From assembly GCF_010894405.1 (NCBI RefSeq), contig NZ_JAAIYA010000001.1, positions 121,341 to 185,340 on the forward strand: DNA of 64,000 nt, written 5' to 3'. Below are positions 16,481 to 30,054 of the stretch, one piece after another (the stretch's first letter is position 1; every line of letters begins with the position of its first letter). A program made the translations under genes and the position numbers. Under the pieces are notes generated by a model. That model did not search any database and had not been told where the DNA came from. It saw nothing but the letters and a program-made list of their open reading frames with translations. This DNA comes from Pyxidicoccus caerfyrddinensis. GTDB taxonomy: Bacteria; Myxococcota; Myxococcia; Myxococcales; Myxococcaceae.

Positions 16481-17161
16481 CTACGGCTCCGCCCACTGCC
16501 TCAGCAGGTTGTGGTACGTGCCCGTCAGCATGACCAGGGCGGGGCTCTTGGGCACCTCCTGGTTGAGCTGCGTAATCGCCGTGTCCATGTCGAAGAGCAG
16601 CGCGCGCTTCGACACGTCCCGCACCAGGCTCTGCACCCAGAAGAACGACGCCAGTCGCACGCCGCGCGTCACCGGCGTCACGTGGTGCAGGCTCGTGGCC
16701 GGGTAGATGATGAGGTCCCCGGCCGGCAGCTTCACCGTGTGGTTGCCGTAGGTGTCCTCCACCACCAGGTCCCCGCCGTCGTAGCTGTCCGGCTCGGAGA
16801 GGAACAGGGTGGCGGACACGTCCGTGCGGATGCGCCCCGCCATCCCCGGCAGCCCGCGGATGGCGTTGTCCACGTGCGAGCCGAACGTCATCCCCGGCTC
16901 GTAGCGGTTGAACAGCGGGGGGAACACGCGCTGCGGCAGCACCGCCGAGACGAACAGCGCGCTGCGCTCCAGCCCCGCCAGCACCAGCGCCCCCAACTCG
17001 CGCGCCTCCGCCCCGTTCTCCGGGAGCTGGAGGTTCTTCTTCACCTGTCCGGACTGGTGGCCGGCGGTGACGCGGCCATCCGTCCAGGATGCCCTCTCCA
17101 TGACGGCGCGGCAGTGGGCCACCTGCTCGGCGCCGAGGACGTTGGGGATGTGGACCATCAT
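16481..17161 (-). CDS. PiuC-like Fe(II)/2-oxoglutarate hydroxylase
   Basis: 226 residues, the normal length of the PKHD-type/PiuC family. Motifs include the iron-binding H-x-D in FGSHVDNAI and the distal histidine in [11 protein letters not shown] with the 2-oxoglutarate arginine in GVRLASFFW. PiuC genes are habitually next to TonB-dependent siderophore receptors, as here: it lies 37 bases after the receptor gene in the same direction. It probably acts in the cytoplasm in iron acquisition, but the substrate of PiuC proteins is not settled. Confidence 0.88.
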   Translation of the reverse strand: MMVHIPNVLGAEQVAHCRAVMERASWTDGRVTAGHQSGQVKKNLQLPENGAEARELGALVLAGLERSALFVSAVLPQRVFPPLFNRYEPGMTFGSHVDNAIRGLPGMAGRIRTDVSATLFLSEPDSYDGGDLVVEDTYGNHTVKLPAGDLIIYPATSLHHVTPVTRGVRLASFFWVQSLVRDVSKRALLFDMDTAITQLNQEVPKSPALVMLTGTYHNLLRQWAEP

Positions 17162-17198
17162 GGAGAGGACTCCGGAGGACGGGGGCTGCGACAGAGCG

Positions 17199-19544
17199 CT
17201 AGAAGCGGTAGCGGGCGGTCAGCAGCGCGGAGATGCCCTCGGCGGGGACGGCCTGACCGGAGTAGTACTGGTCGTAGTAGAGCGCGTCCGTGAGGTTGTA
17301 CAGGTTGAGCTGCAGCTGCGCCTTGCCCCACGCATAGTTGGCGAACGCGTCGAAGCGCCAGAAGTTCGGCACCTTGTTCGTCACCGCCGTGGCCGCGGTC
17401 GGGTTGTTGACGCTCGTCACGTCCTGGTAGACGGCGCCGCCGCCCACGGACAGGTTCTCCAGGACCTGGTACGTGGACCAGAGCGAGATGCTGTGCCGCG
17501 GCGTGTTCGGCAGGCGCTGGCCGACGAGGTACGGGTTGGTGTGCTCCGTAATCGCGGAGTCCATCAGCGTGTAGTTCGCCAGCAGCTTCAGGCCGCTGGT
17601 AATCGTACCCGCCACGCCCACGTTGAAGCCCTGCACGCGCTGCTCACCCGCGAGGATCTGCGGCGGCCCGTCCGGGTCCGTGTTGGGCACGCGCGCGTCC
17701 GTCTTGGTGATGCGGAACACCGCGCCGCTCAGGCCCAGCCGGTCCCCGAGGAACGAGCCCTTGGCGCCCGCCTCGACGATGGTGTTCTTCTCCGGCTCCA
17801 GGCTCACCGTGTCCACCGACAGCGTGCCCACCTCCGCCGACGGGTTGGCGGACGTGCCGTACATGCCGTACACGCTCGTCCCCTCCATGGGCTTGAGGAC
17901 GACGCCCGCGCGCCAGTTCATCAGGTGGTCGCTGTTCTGCAACCGCGTCTTCACGCCCGTGGCCGCCGTGGTGACGTAGTCCGTGTTGAACACGTCGTAG
18001 CGGAGCGAGCCGAGCACCTCCACGTACTTGCCGACCTCCACCTGGTCCGCGACGTAGAGGCCCATCGTCCGCTGCACGCTGGTGTTGGCGGTGGAGAAGA
18101 CGCGCTCCACGGAGGACAGGTCCGGCTGCGGGTCCGGGTTGAACAGGTCCGCGGGGAGGTTGGTGCCGGTGGGCAGGCCCGTCGCGTTCAGGTTGAAGCG
18201 GCCCTGGCCGCGCTTCTCCCACGTCAGCTCGACACCCGCGTTGGTGGTGTGCTTCAGGAAGCCCGTCTCGAAGTTGCCGCGCACGTCCGCGAGGTTGGCG
18301 AGGTAGCTGTTGTCCGTCTCGGTCTCGAAGCGCTGCCGGCCGATGGTGGTGGGGTCCGTGACGGGCGTCAGGCCGCGCGGCGCCGTGGGGCGCGAGAAGC
18401 GGTCCACCCGGCCGTAGCGCAGCGTGTTGGTGAAGAGCACGCCCTCGCCGAAGCGCTGGAGCAACCGGCCGCTGGCGACGTGCGCGTCCACGCGCGTCTT
18501 GTCCGAGCCCTCCACGCCGTAGAAGGACTCACGCGGCACGTCGAGCGTCGTGGAGACGGGGTAGCTGTTGAAGTACGGCTGGCCGTAGTCGGGGACGCCG
18601 GACTCGCGCTGGAAGAGGTAGTCGGCCTCGAAGGCGGTGTCGTCGCTGAGCTGGTAGCGCAGCGAGGGCGCGACGCCGGCGCGGTTGTCGGTGACGACGT
18701 TGCGGGCCGCGGCGCTGCCCAGCTCGCCCATGGCGTTGAGGCGGATCTGGAACTTCTCGTTGACGGCCTCGTTGAGGTCCACTTCCAGGCGGCCGGAGGG
18801 CGCGGTGCCGCCGCTCAGCGCGACGTCCTGGAAGGAGGTCTTCTTCGGCTTCTTGGTGACGAGGTTGACGGCGCCACCGGTGGAGCCGCGGCCGAAGAGG
18901 ACGGCGGACGGGCCGAAGTAGGCCTCCACGCCCTCCAGGTTGAACGTGTCGCGCGAGTACCAGCCCAGGTCGCGCGCGCCGTCGCGGGAGATGTCGTTCT
19001 GCGCGGAGAAGCCGCGGACGATGAAGGCGTCACCCTGGCGGCCACCCTCGCCCGCGCTCATGGTGATGCCGGACACGTTGCGCAGCGCCTCGCGCACCGT
19101 CGTCACCTGCTGCTCCTCGAGCACCGCCTCGGGGACGACGGTGACGGACTGCGGCGTGGTGACCAGCGGCTTCGGCATGCGCGTGAGGCTGCTCGCCGGG
19201 GCCACGTAGCCCTTCTCCGCCTCGCCCTCCACCTTCACCGTGGGCAGCACGAAGGTGTTCTCCGTGCCCTGCTCCGACGGCTGCGCCGCCGCGTCCGTGC
19301 CGGACTGGGGCGCGGCCGGGGTGGCCTCGGCGGCGCCGCTCTTCTCCGCCCCTTCCACCACCGCCGGCGGGTTGGCCGGGGTCACCGGTGCGGCCGCGGG
19401 CTCCTGGGCCATGGCGCCGCTGGCGGCGAGCGCCGACGCGAGGCCGACCGCGGCCTGCCCCCAGGGACGCAACGCCGCGCGCACGCCTCCAGTGTGACCG
19501 ACTGCCGAGCGGATGCCTGAGGTACGGGGGTTCTTGGGGGACAT
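17199..19544 (-). CDS. TonB-dependent siderophore receptor
   Basis: 781 residues: signal peptide ending near AASGAMAQ, a poorly structured segment, a plug domain ([20 protein letters not shown], then [13 protein letters not shown] and [16 protein letters not shown]), and a 22-strand type barrel ending in the aromatic sequence LLTARYRF. This is the outer-membrane receptor class (Fiu/PiuA/FhuE-like) that imports ferric siderophores using TonB energy. A 19-bp perfect palindrome lies 56 bases upstream of the start. It belongs to a run of four same-strand iron genes. Confidence 0.93.
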   Translation of the reverse strand: MSPKNPRTSGIRSAVGHTGGVRAALRPWGQAAVGLASALAASGAMAQEPAAAPVTPANPPAVVEGAEKSGAAEATPAAPQSGTDAAAQPSEQGTENTFVLPTVKVEGEAEKGYVAPASSLTRMPKPLVTTPQSVTVVPEAVLEEQQVTTVREALRNVSGITMSAGEGGRQGDAFIVRGFSAQNDISRDGARDLGWYSRDTFNLEGVEAYFGPSAVLFGRGSTGGAVNLVTKKPKKTSFQDVALSGGTAPSGRLEVDLNEAVNEKFQIRLNAMGELGSAAARNVVTDNRAGVAPSLRYQLSDDTAFEADYLFQRESGVPDYGQPYFNSYPVSTTLDVPRESFYGVEGSDKTRVDAHVASGRLLQRFGEGVLFTNTLRYGRVDRFSRPTAPRGLTPVTDPTTIGRQRFETETDNSYLANLADVRGNFETGFLKHTTNAGVELTWEKRGQGRFNLNATGLPTGTNLPADLFNPDPQPDLSSVERVFSTANTSVQRTMGLYVADQVEVGKYVEVLGSLRYDVFNTDYVTTAATGVKTRLQNSDHLMNWRAGVVLKPMEGTSVYGMYGTSANPSAEVGTLSVDTVSLEPEKNTIVEAGAKGSFLGDRLGLSGAVFRITKTDARVPNTDPDGPPQILAGEQRVQGFNVGVAGTITSGLKLLANYTLMDSAITEHTNPYLVGQRLPNTPRHSISLWSTYQVLENLSVGGGAVYQDVTSVNNPTAATAVTNKVPNFWRFDAFANYAWGKAQLQLNLYNLTDALYYDQYYSGQAVPAEGISALLTARYRF

Positions 19545-19599
19545 GGCTGCTCTCGAGCTCCTGGCCGGGGAGGCCTGTTCAACGGGTTCGTCTGATACC

Positions 19600-19618
19600 G
19601 ATTTTGATACGCAAAATC
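19600..19618. promoter_or_regulatory. Palindromic Fur-like operator upstream of the receptor
   Basis: GATTTTG-ATACG-CAAAATC is a perfect 7-base inverted repeat with a 5-base centre, 19 bases in total, the size of a Fur box. It lies in the 143-base gap between the PepSY gene and the receptor gene and is AT-rich against a GC-rich background. The position suggests iron-dependent control. The half-sites do not match the E. coli GATAAT consensus closely. Confidence 0.5.
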
Positions 19619-19687
19619 AAATTGAGAACACAAAGGAGCCCGTGTCGGACGCTCGCGCCCGGCAGGCCCTCGCGATGGCTTCGGGGG

Positions 19688-21076
19688 TTACGCGGTGGTC
19701 TCCGGCTCCGGCTGCACGGAGGCGGCTTCGGAAGCAGAGACGGTGCTGGCGCTGCGGCGCGGGAAGAAGCGGCGCCACGCGAGGGCGAAGCCCGTGTACA
19801 CGAGGACCGAGCCCCCGAGCGAGGCAATGGCGGCGACGAGCTGCCCCAGCCACCCGAGCGCCTCGCCCGTGTGGAGGAAGCGCAGCCACGTGCGCAGCTT
19901 GCGGCCGCTGTTGTAGTCCGCGTAGCCCTCCTGCTTCGCCACCTGGCCGGTGAAGGGGTCCAACGACACCTGCGTCGACGCGAAGAGCGGCCACGCGCCC
20001 TGCTCGCGCACGGTGAAGGTGAGGGCCTCCACGCCGCCGCCACGAGCCTCGCCGCCGCCACCCGCCGGCTGCGGGCCCCGGGGGCCGTCCTGCCCGGGAG
20101 CGCGCTCGGCGGCCTGTGCCCGCGCACCCTGCTCGCCCCGACCCTCCCCGCCCTGCCCCTGTGCGCCACGCGGCCCCTGCCGGCCTTCCTGACCCGGCGC
20201 GCCCTGCTGCCCCGCGGGGCGCGGCGCGCCCCCCAGGCGCAGCGAGACGGACTTCCACGCGGGAGTCCCCTTGCGCGCCTCGGCGAAGAGCGCGTCCAGC
20301 TTGAGCTTCTCCGTCCCTGGCGGCGGCGTGGGCAGCTTCACCCCCGCCTGTCCTCCCGGCGGGCCCTGGTTCGCGGGAGGCGTATTGCCCGTCACCTTGA
20401 ACACCAGGTCCGACGCCCAGCGGTACGAGATGACCATGCCGGACGCGGTGAGGACGATGATGACCGGCAGCGACCAGAAGCCGATGACGTTGTGCCAGTT
20501 CCAGTCGCGCGCCTTGCCCTTCAGCCCGCGCCGGAACCAGAGCGACGGCCGCATCGCGCGCAGCGTCCACTTGCGCGGCCACCACAGGTACAGGCCGGAC
20601 ACGGCGAGGAAGAGGAACACCGTGTTGCTCACGCCCGTGAGGGCCTTGCCCACCGCGCGGTTGTCACCCGACGCCGCGAGCCACCGGTGCAGCTCCTCCG
20701 AGACATGGAAGAAGTTGCGCCACCCTTCCGCGCCGCCGTCCTTCACCTCGCCCGTGTAGGGATTCACGTAGACGAGGCTCTCGCGGCCCAGGTTCACCAG
20801 CACCGCGGCTTCGGGCTCCGGGTACACCGTCACGCCCGAGGGCTGCGCCTCCGGACGGGCGGTGCGCACGCGCGCCAGCAGCTCGTCCACGGGGAGCCGG
20901 GCCGCGTCCGGCGCGGGCACCTGCACCAGGCGCGCGTCGCGCTCGGCCCACTCCAGCAGCTGCGGCTCGAACGCAATCGACGCCCCCGTCAGCGACATGG
21001 TCGCGATGACGAGCCCGGCGACGATGCCCACCACCAGATGAATCCAGAAGATGATCTTGCGAAAGATGCTGTTCAT
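19688..21076 (-). CDS. PepSY-associated membrane protein of the iron-uptake cluster
   Basis: 462 residues with four membrane helices: residues about 8-32, around 150-167 (VFLFLAVSGLYLWWP), around 198-220, and near the C terminus (GQLVAAIASLGGSVLVYTGF). The PepSY-TM signature histidines are visible (FFHVSEELHRWL, WNWHNVIGFW, RFLHTGEALG). Such inner-membrane proteins sit beside TonB receptors and are thought to act as ferric-siderophore reductases. A periplasmic insert of about 70 residues is collagen-like (GAPGQEGRQGPRGAQGQG), which is odd for the family. It starts 28 bases after tonB. Confidence 0.87.
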   Translation of the reverse strand: MNSIFRKIIFWIHLVVGIVAGLVIATMSLTGASIAFEPQLLEWAERDARLVQVPAPDAARLPVDELLARVRTARPEAQPSGVTVYPEPEAAVLVNLGRESLVYVNPYTGEVKDGGAEGWRNFFHVSEELHRWLAASGDNRAVGKALTGVSNTVFLFLAVSGLYLWWPRKWTLRAMRPSLWFRRGLKGKARDWNWHNVIGFWSLPVIIVLTASGMVISYRWASDLVFKVTGNTPPANQGPPGGQAGVKLPTPPPGTEKLKLDALFAEARKGTPAWKSVSLRLGGAPRPAGQQGAPGQEGRQGPRGAQGQGGEGRGEQGARAQAAERAPGQDGPRGPQPAGGGGEARGGGVEALTFTVREQGAWPLFASTQVSLDPFTGQVAKQEGYADYNSGRKLRTWLRFLHTGEALGWLGQLVAAIASLGGSVLVYTGFALAWRRFFPRRSASTVSASEAASVQPEPETTA

Positions 21077-21104
21077 GGGGCGGGGACGGGCGAGGCCCGT
21101 GGCT

Positions 21105-21962
21105 TCACTTGAGGGAGAACTCGACGGGAATCTCGATGATGACGCGCACCGGCCGGCCCTCGCGTCCGAGCGCCGGAGAGAAGCGCCAGCGGCTGACCGC
21201 GTCGATGGCCGCCTGGTCCAGTGCGGGCACCGAGCGGATCACCCGCGTGCTCTCGGGCTCCACCTTCCCGTCCGTCCCGATGATGATGCGCACCACCACC
21301 AGCCCCTGGATGCCATCCGAGCGCGCGCGGCGCGGGTAGTCCGGCGCGACCTGCTTGAGCACGGCCGGGGGACGCGACACCTGCTTCAGTCCCAGGGCCT
21401 CGCCCGTCCCGCCCGAAGCACCCACCACCCCGCCCTGCTGGCCACCGATGACACCGCCCACCACGCCACCCACCACCGCGCCCACGTTGGCCGCCGGAAC
21501 CTCTTCCGTGGGCTCGGGTGGCGCGACGTCGACGGGGGGCTCCGGCACCGGCTCGGGCTTCACCTCCACGGGCTCCGGAATCGGCTTCGGCACGGGCACG
21601 ACGAGCTGGCGCTCCACGGGGCGCGGAGTGCGCGCCTGCGTCGGGCGCGCCTTCTCCACCTTGGCGGCTCCCGCGCTGGAGGGCGCGGGAGGCGGCGGCG
21701 CGAAGGCGAGGAACACCAGCTCCGGCTCCGGCGCCGTGGGGGCCTTCTCCGGCAGCGCGGACGAGAACATCAGCCCACCCGCCAGCGCCACGACATGCAC
21801 GGCCATGGCGACCACCAGGGCCTGGCTCCAGCGCTTCGACGCGGCCTCACCGGGGGCGTCCTCGCCCATGCGGAAGAGGCCCACCGAAGGCAGCGCCCGC
21901 TCCACCGGAGCAACGCTCTCGTCCACCATCTCCGGAAAGTCGAAACTGAGAATGGTTCTCAT
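21105..21962 (-). CDS. tonB: TonB energy transducer
   Basis: 285 residues: a cytoplasmic N terminus, one membrane helix (ALVVAMAVHVVALAGGLMF, about residues 47-66), a long proline/glutamate/lysine-rich periplasmic spacer, a glycine-valine stretch, and the C-terminal TonB fold (VAPDYPRRARSDGIQGLVVV, and AIDAVSRWRFSPALG). It couples inner-membrane proton force to the receptor encoded two genes downstream. I chose ATG 21962 because GGTGA lies just before it; the frame is open to 22007. A Fur-like palindrome overlaps the start. Confidence 0.9.
   Translation of the reverse strand: MRTILSFDFPEMVDESVAPVERALPSVGLFRMGEDAPGEAASKRWSQALVVAMAVHVVALAGGLMFSSALPEKAPTAPEPELVFLAFAPPPPAPSSAGAAKVEKARPTQARTPRPVERQLVVPVPKPIPEPVEVKPEPVPEPPVDVAPPEPTEEVPAANVGAVVGGVVGGVIGGQQGGVVGASGGTGEALGLKQVSRPPAVLKQVAPDYPRRARSDGIQGLVVVRIIIGTDGKVEPESTRVIRSVPALDQAAIDAVSRWRFSPALGREGRPVRVIIEIPVEFSLK
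21947..21961. promoter_or_regulatory. Fur-like inverted repeat at the tonB start
   Basis: TGAGAA-TGG-TTCTCA is a perfect 6-3-6 inverted repeat within the AT-rich sequence at the beginning of tonB. Fur boxes frequently contain TGAGAATnATTCTCA-type cores, so iron repression of the tonB to piuC run is likely. It overlaps the proposed start codon, which suits repression by blocking transcription start. Confidence 0.6.
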
Positions 21963-22101
21963 TTTCACCGTGTATGATGGATACTCCCTGAGCAGGCCAG
22001 CCGTCAACGGTCGAGTTCAGTGTGGCCGTACTCTGGGTGTGAGGCTGTTGCGGGACAACGGCCTCGCTGTCGCTTGAAGAACCCTGCCGCGAGCGCCGTG
22101 C

Positions 22102-22590
22102 TTATAGCCGCGTGAAGGACCAGCTCACCGCGCGGCCGCCCTCGTACGGCATGACGCCATGGAAGGGCCGCGAGTCCCCGTCGAACACGAGCGGCAGGAA
22201 GTGCCGGTCTCCGTCCCACAGGTTCAGCTTCGGCAGGTCCACCACGGGGACCCAGGACAGCGAGCCCTCCGGGTTGCGCTCCAGCGGCGTGCCCTCGAAG
22301 CGGTCGATGCGGAAGACGAAGCCGAGCCAGTCCTCGCCGTGCTTGCCGAAGCCGGGCCAGGAGATGGTGCCGCGCAGCACCATTTCCACGCACTCGATGC
22401 CGGCCTCCTCGCGAATCTCGCGGCGCATGCACGCGGCCACGTCCTCGTCGCGGTCCATCTTCCCGCCCAGGCCGTTGTACTTGCCGTAGTGCGCGTCGTC
22501 CGGCCGCGCGTTGCGGTGGATGAGCAGCACCCGCTGCCGGTCCGGGGACATGACATAGCCGAGCGTGCCGATGATGGGGGTGTAGGGCAT
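22102..22590 (-). CDS. Nudix hydrolase (MutT/NUDT1-like)
   Basis: 162 residues with a complete Nudix box, GGKMDRDEDVAACMRREIRE followed by EAGIE, holding the catalytic REIREE glutamates. The rest (NARPDDAHYGKYNGLG, FGKHGEDWLGFVFR, LNLWDGDRHFLPLVF) resembles 8-oxo-dGTP diphosphatases of the human MTH1 type, which cleanse oxidised nucleotides. The start is ATG 22590. It has no close operon partner and its neighbour upstream is divergent. Substrate is inferred from similarity. Confidence 0.87.
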   Translation of the reverse strand: MPYTPIIGTLGYVMSPDRQRVLLIHRNARPDDAHYGKYNGLGGKMDRDEDVAACMRREIREEAGIECVEMVLRGTISWPGFGKHGEDWLGFVFRIDRFEGTPLERNPEGSLSWVPVVDLPKLNLWDGDRHFLPLVFDGDSRPFHGVMPYEGGRAVSWSFTRL

Positions 22591-22755
22591 GGCGGACTCC
22601 GGCGGCGAGGGGTGGGGACTGGCGCGCCTGCGTAGAGCAAAGAAGCGCACCGCACCAGCGCCATTCCCGTCCGAAGCCGCCGCGGACACGCAATCCGGCG
22701 CGGCTGCCCCGCCGGCCCCTTGCGCCCCGGCTCCTTTTTGCAATGGGATGGCGAA

Positions 22756-23430
22756 ATGCTCCGAAAGCTCCTCCTGGCCTTCGCCCTCGTCTGCAGTGGT
22801 GCCCACGCCAGCCCCACGTCGACGCCGCAAGGGAAGCTGCCCATCCGCCCTTCCGTCGAGAAGACCGAGGCTCGGTACAAGGAGCTCGTCGCCCGCGCCA
22901 AGGCGGGCAAGGCCGTCAACTTCCGCGACCTGCGGCTCGCCTGGCTCTACGGCCCGGCGATGAAGGACGACCCGCGCACCGAGAAGCTCCCGGCGCTGCG
23001 CAAGGCCATGTTCGAGAACATGCAGCAAGGGGGCGATGTGAAGGTGGTGCTCGCCCGGGCCCGGGACATCCTCGACATCGTCTACGTCGACCTCGATGCC
23101 CAGAAGGCCCAGCGGCAGTCCTGCGAGGCGCTCGGCGATGACGCCTGTGCCCAGGCCGGCCGGGTGGTGGCGCTGGGACTGCTGAAGTCGGTGGTCGAGG
23201 GCCGCGACGGCAGGTCATGCGCGACCGCCTGGCGCGTCGTCAGCGTCGACGAGGAGTACTTCGTGTTGCGGATGATCGACGCCGAGTTCAAGCAGCAGCG
23301 GATCGTCAACGAGGACGGCAACCTCTGCGACGAGATGAGCGTCGAGCTCGATGGCGAGGAGACGAAGCGCTACTTCGAGATCTCCGACGTCGTCGAGGCC
23401 CGCGCGCGCCGCATGAAGCTCAAGAAGTGA
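22756..23430 (+). CDS. Secreted DUF4919-like protein
   Basis: 224 residues. A signal peptide (LRKLLLAFALVCSGAHAS) is followed by a helical region and a C-terminal part containing VDEEYFVLRMIDAEF, VNEDGNLCDEMSV and YFEISD. This pattern matches the DUF4919 family, for which no function is known. ATG 22756 is chosen because the signal peptide starts there. Isolated gene, divergent from the Nudix gene. Confidence 0.65.
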   Translation: MLRKLLLAFALVCSGAHASPTSTPQGKLPIRPSVEKTEARYKELVARAKAGKAVNFRDLRLAWLYGPAMKDDPRTEKLPALRKAMFENMQQGGDVKVVLARARDILDIVYVDLDAQKAQRQSCEALGDDACAQAGRVVALGLLKSVVEGRDGRSCATAWRVVSVDEEYFVLRMIDAEFKQQRIVNEDGNLCDEMSVELDGEETKRYFEISDVVEARARRMKLKK

Positions 23431-23840
23431 AGCGGGTGGAGCCTGCGAGCGCCTGGGCTCGGCGCCTCCGCGCCCGAATGCCTGACCGCCCCGGCTCCCG
23501 TCGGAAAGACTGTCTCGCGCCCCGGGCCCGGGTGACGGGCCATGGCGGCGTGGCGGCTGCCAGCGCGCCTGCCTGAAACAAAGGGCCGCGCCCCACCCGT
23601 TCCATCCTCCATGCGGCGCGTCACGCCCAGAGTCCCGGGCGCCGCCCCGCGTCACGGAGAAGCACGCCCCCGGCCGCCCTGGAGCTGCCTGGAAGGCGAC
23701 GCCTCCCTGCCCCGGAGTGTCGGCCGGCCCCTCTGGCATCCCCTTTGGGGCTCGCCAGGGACTGCCATTTGCCGACGCGACGCGTTAACATTCCGCGTCA
23801 TCCACATAACCGCCCGCGTCAGCGGGATTGGGGGAAGTTG
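23431..23840. other. Leader region of the glutamate synthase operon
   Basis: 410 bases with no gene. The last 60 bases become AT-richer (GTTAACATTCCGCG, CCACATAACC) and likely hold the gltB promoter, ending in a strong GGGGGAAG ribosome site before ATG 23841. No riboswitch or clear sigma-54 site was recognised. Confidence 0.4.
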
Positions 23841-28412
<4,572 letters not shown>

Positions 28413-28414
28413 CC

Positions 28415-29875
28415 ATGGGAAAGCCGACGGGATTCATGGAGTGGCCGCGCGTCCACGCGCACAAGCGGGAGAAGCAGGAGCGGCTCGGGGACTGGAAGGA
28501 GTTCGCGCTGCCGCTGGCGCCCGAGGAGGCGAAGCGTCAGGCGGGCCGGTGCATGGACTGTGGCGTGCCCTTCTGCCACCAGGGCTGTCCACTGGGGAAC
28601 CTCATCCCCGACTTCAACGAGGCCGTATACCGGGGCCGATGGCGCGAGGCGTACGAGCTGCTCAGCCGCACCAATGGCTTCCCGGAGCTGACGGGCCGGC
28701 TGTGCCCCGCGCCGTGCGAGGCGGCGTGCGTCCTGGCGATTGACCGGGACGCGGTGACGATTGAGCAGATGGAGAAGGAGATCTCCGAGCGGGCCTTCGC
28801 GGAGGGCTGGGTGAAGCCGAGGCCCCCCGCGCGACGCACGGGGCGCACCGTGGGCGTGGTGGGCTCGGGGCCCGCGGGCCTGGCAGCGGCGGCGCAGCTC
28901 AACGCGGCGGGACACACCGTCACCGTGTACGAGCGGGACTCGCGGCCCGGTGGACTGCTGCGCTATGGCATCCCCGACTTCAAGCTGGAGAAGTGGGTGC
29001 TGGACCGGCGGCTGGCGGTGATGGAGGCGGAGGGAATCACCTTCATCAACGGCGCGGACGTGGGAGGGGCGCTGAGCTATCGCGAGCTGCGCTCGAAGCA
29101 CGACGCGCTGGTGCTGGCGATGGGCGCGCGGCGGCCGAGGGAGCTGGAGGTGCCGGGGCGGGAGCTGTCCGGCGTGGTGCAGGCGATGGAGTTCCTGGAG
29201 CACCAGAACCGGCTCGTGGCGGGACATGGCGAGAAGGACGCGCGGCTGGACGCGGCGGGCCGGCGGGTGGTGATTCTGGGCGGTGGAGACACGGGCTCGG
29301 ACTGCCTGGGCACGGCGCTGCGGCAGGGTGCGAAGAGCGCGGTGCAGGTGGAGCTGTTGCCGGCGCCGCCCTCGGTGCGCGCGACGGGCAACCCGTGGCC
29401 GAAGTGGCCGGTGGTATTCCGCACGTCGTCGAGCCAGGAGGAAGGCGGCGAGCGCGCCTTCGCGCTGCTGACGAAGCGGCTGAGCGGGAGCGACGGACGT
29501 GTGCAGGCGCTGCACGCGGTGCAGGTGGATCTGCACAGAGAGCCCGGGGCATTGCCGCGCATGGTGGAGCTGCCCGGCTCGGAGACGACGCTCGACGTGG
29601 ACCTGCTGGTGCTGGCCATGGGCTTCACGGGACCCGAGACGGGGCGGCTGTCGGAAGAGCTGGGCGTGAAGCTCACGCCGCGAGGCACCGTGCAGGTGGA
29701 CGCGCGCTTCGCGACGACGGCCGACGGCGTGTTCTGCGCGGGCGACGCGAGCCGTGGCGCGAGCCTCATCGTCTGGGCCCTCTCCGATGGGCGCGAGGCG
29801 GCGAAGGCCGTGGACGCGTACCTCGCGGGTGGGCGGTCGGCATTGCCTGGCAAGGGCGCGGACTGCGCGTTCTGA
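28415..29875 (+). CDS. gltD: Glutamate synthase small subunit
   Basis: 486 residues. The N terminus carries the cysteine-rich cluster-binding region (CMDCGVPFCHQGCPLGNLIP and CPAPCEAAC). It is followed by two dinucleotide-binding sites: GVVGSGPAGLAAA for FAD and VVILGGGDTGSDCLG for NADPH. It passes electrons from NADPH to the large subunit. Immediately downstream of gltB and ended by a long hairpin. Confidence 0.96.
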   Translation: MGKPTGFMEWPRVHAHKREKQERLGDWKEFALPLAPEEAKRQAGRCMDCGVPFCHQGCPLGNLIPDFNEAVYRGRWREAYELLSRTNGFPELTGRLCPAPCEAACVLAIDRDAVTIEQMEKEISERAFAEGWVKPRPPARRTGRTVGVVGSGPAGLAAAAQLNAAGHTVTVYERDSRPGGLLRYGIPDFKLEKWVLDRRLAVMEAEGITFINGADVGGALSYRELRSKHDALVLAMGARRPRELEVPGRELSGVVQAMEFLEHQNRLVAGHGEKDARLDAAGRRVVILGGGDTGSDCLGTALRQGAKSAVQVELLPAPPSVRATGNPWPKWPVVFRTSSSQEEGGERAFALLTKRLSGSDGRVQALHAVQVDLHREPGALPRMVELPGSETTLDVDLLVLAMGFTGPETGRLSEELGVKLTPRGTVQVDARFATTADGVFCAGDASRGASLIVWALSDGREAAKAVDAYLAGGRSALPGKGADCAF

Positions 29876-29886
29876 GTGAAGCTCCG

Positions 29887-29930
29887 CTGCCGGTTGCTGG
29901 ATGGCATGCACTGCTCCAGCAACCCGGCAG
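29887..29930 (+). terminator. Terminator of the gltBD operon
   Basis: CTGCCGGTTGCTGGA pairs with TCCAGCAACCCGGCAG across a 13-base loop, a 15-bp stem with a single bulged C, starting 11 bases after the gltD stop. A strong factor-independent-like hairpin, though without a long T-run. Confidence 0.75.
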
Positions 29931-30054
29931 CACGGCATCTGTCTTCGGAGGAGCACCGTCGCTGCCCTCGGGGGAGGCTGTCCGTCCAGCGCGATGAGCC
30001 CAGCTTTGGCGCCCCACCCGCGTGCGTTCCCCGGCGCGAAGGACGGTGCCCTCA

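Noticed and set aside
16908..19520. 870-residue plus-strand frame opposite the TonB receptor
   Set aside because: Low-complexity arginine/valine-rich shadow; the receptor on the minus strand explains the sequence.
23733..23750. Sigma-54-like promoter TGGCATCCCCTTTGG before gltB
   Set aside because: The -12 element lacks the GC of TTGC and the distance to the start is long; likely chance.
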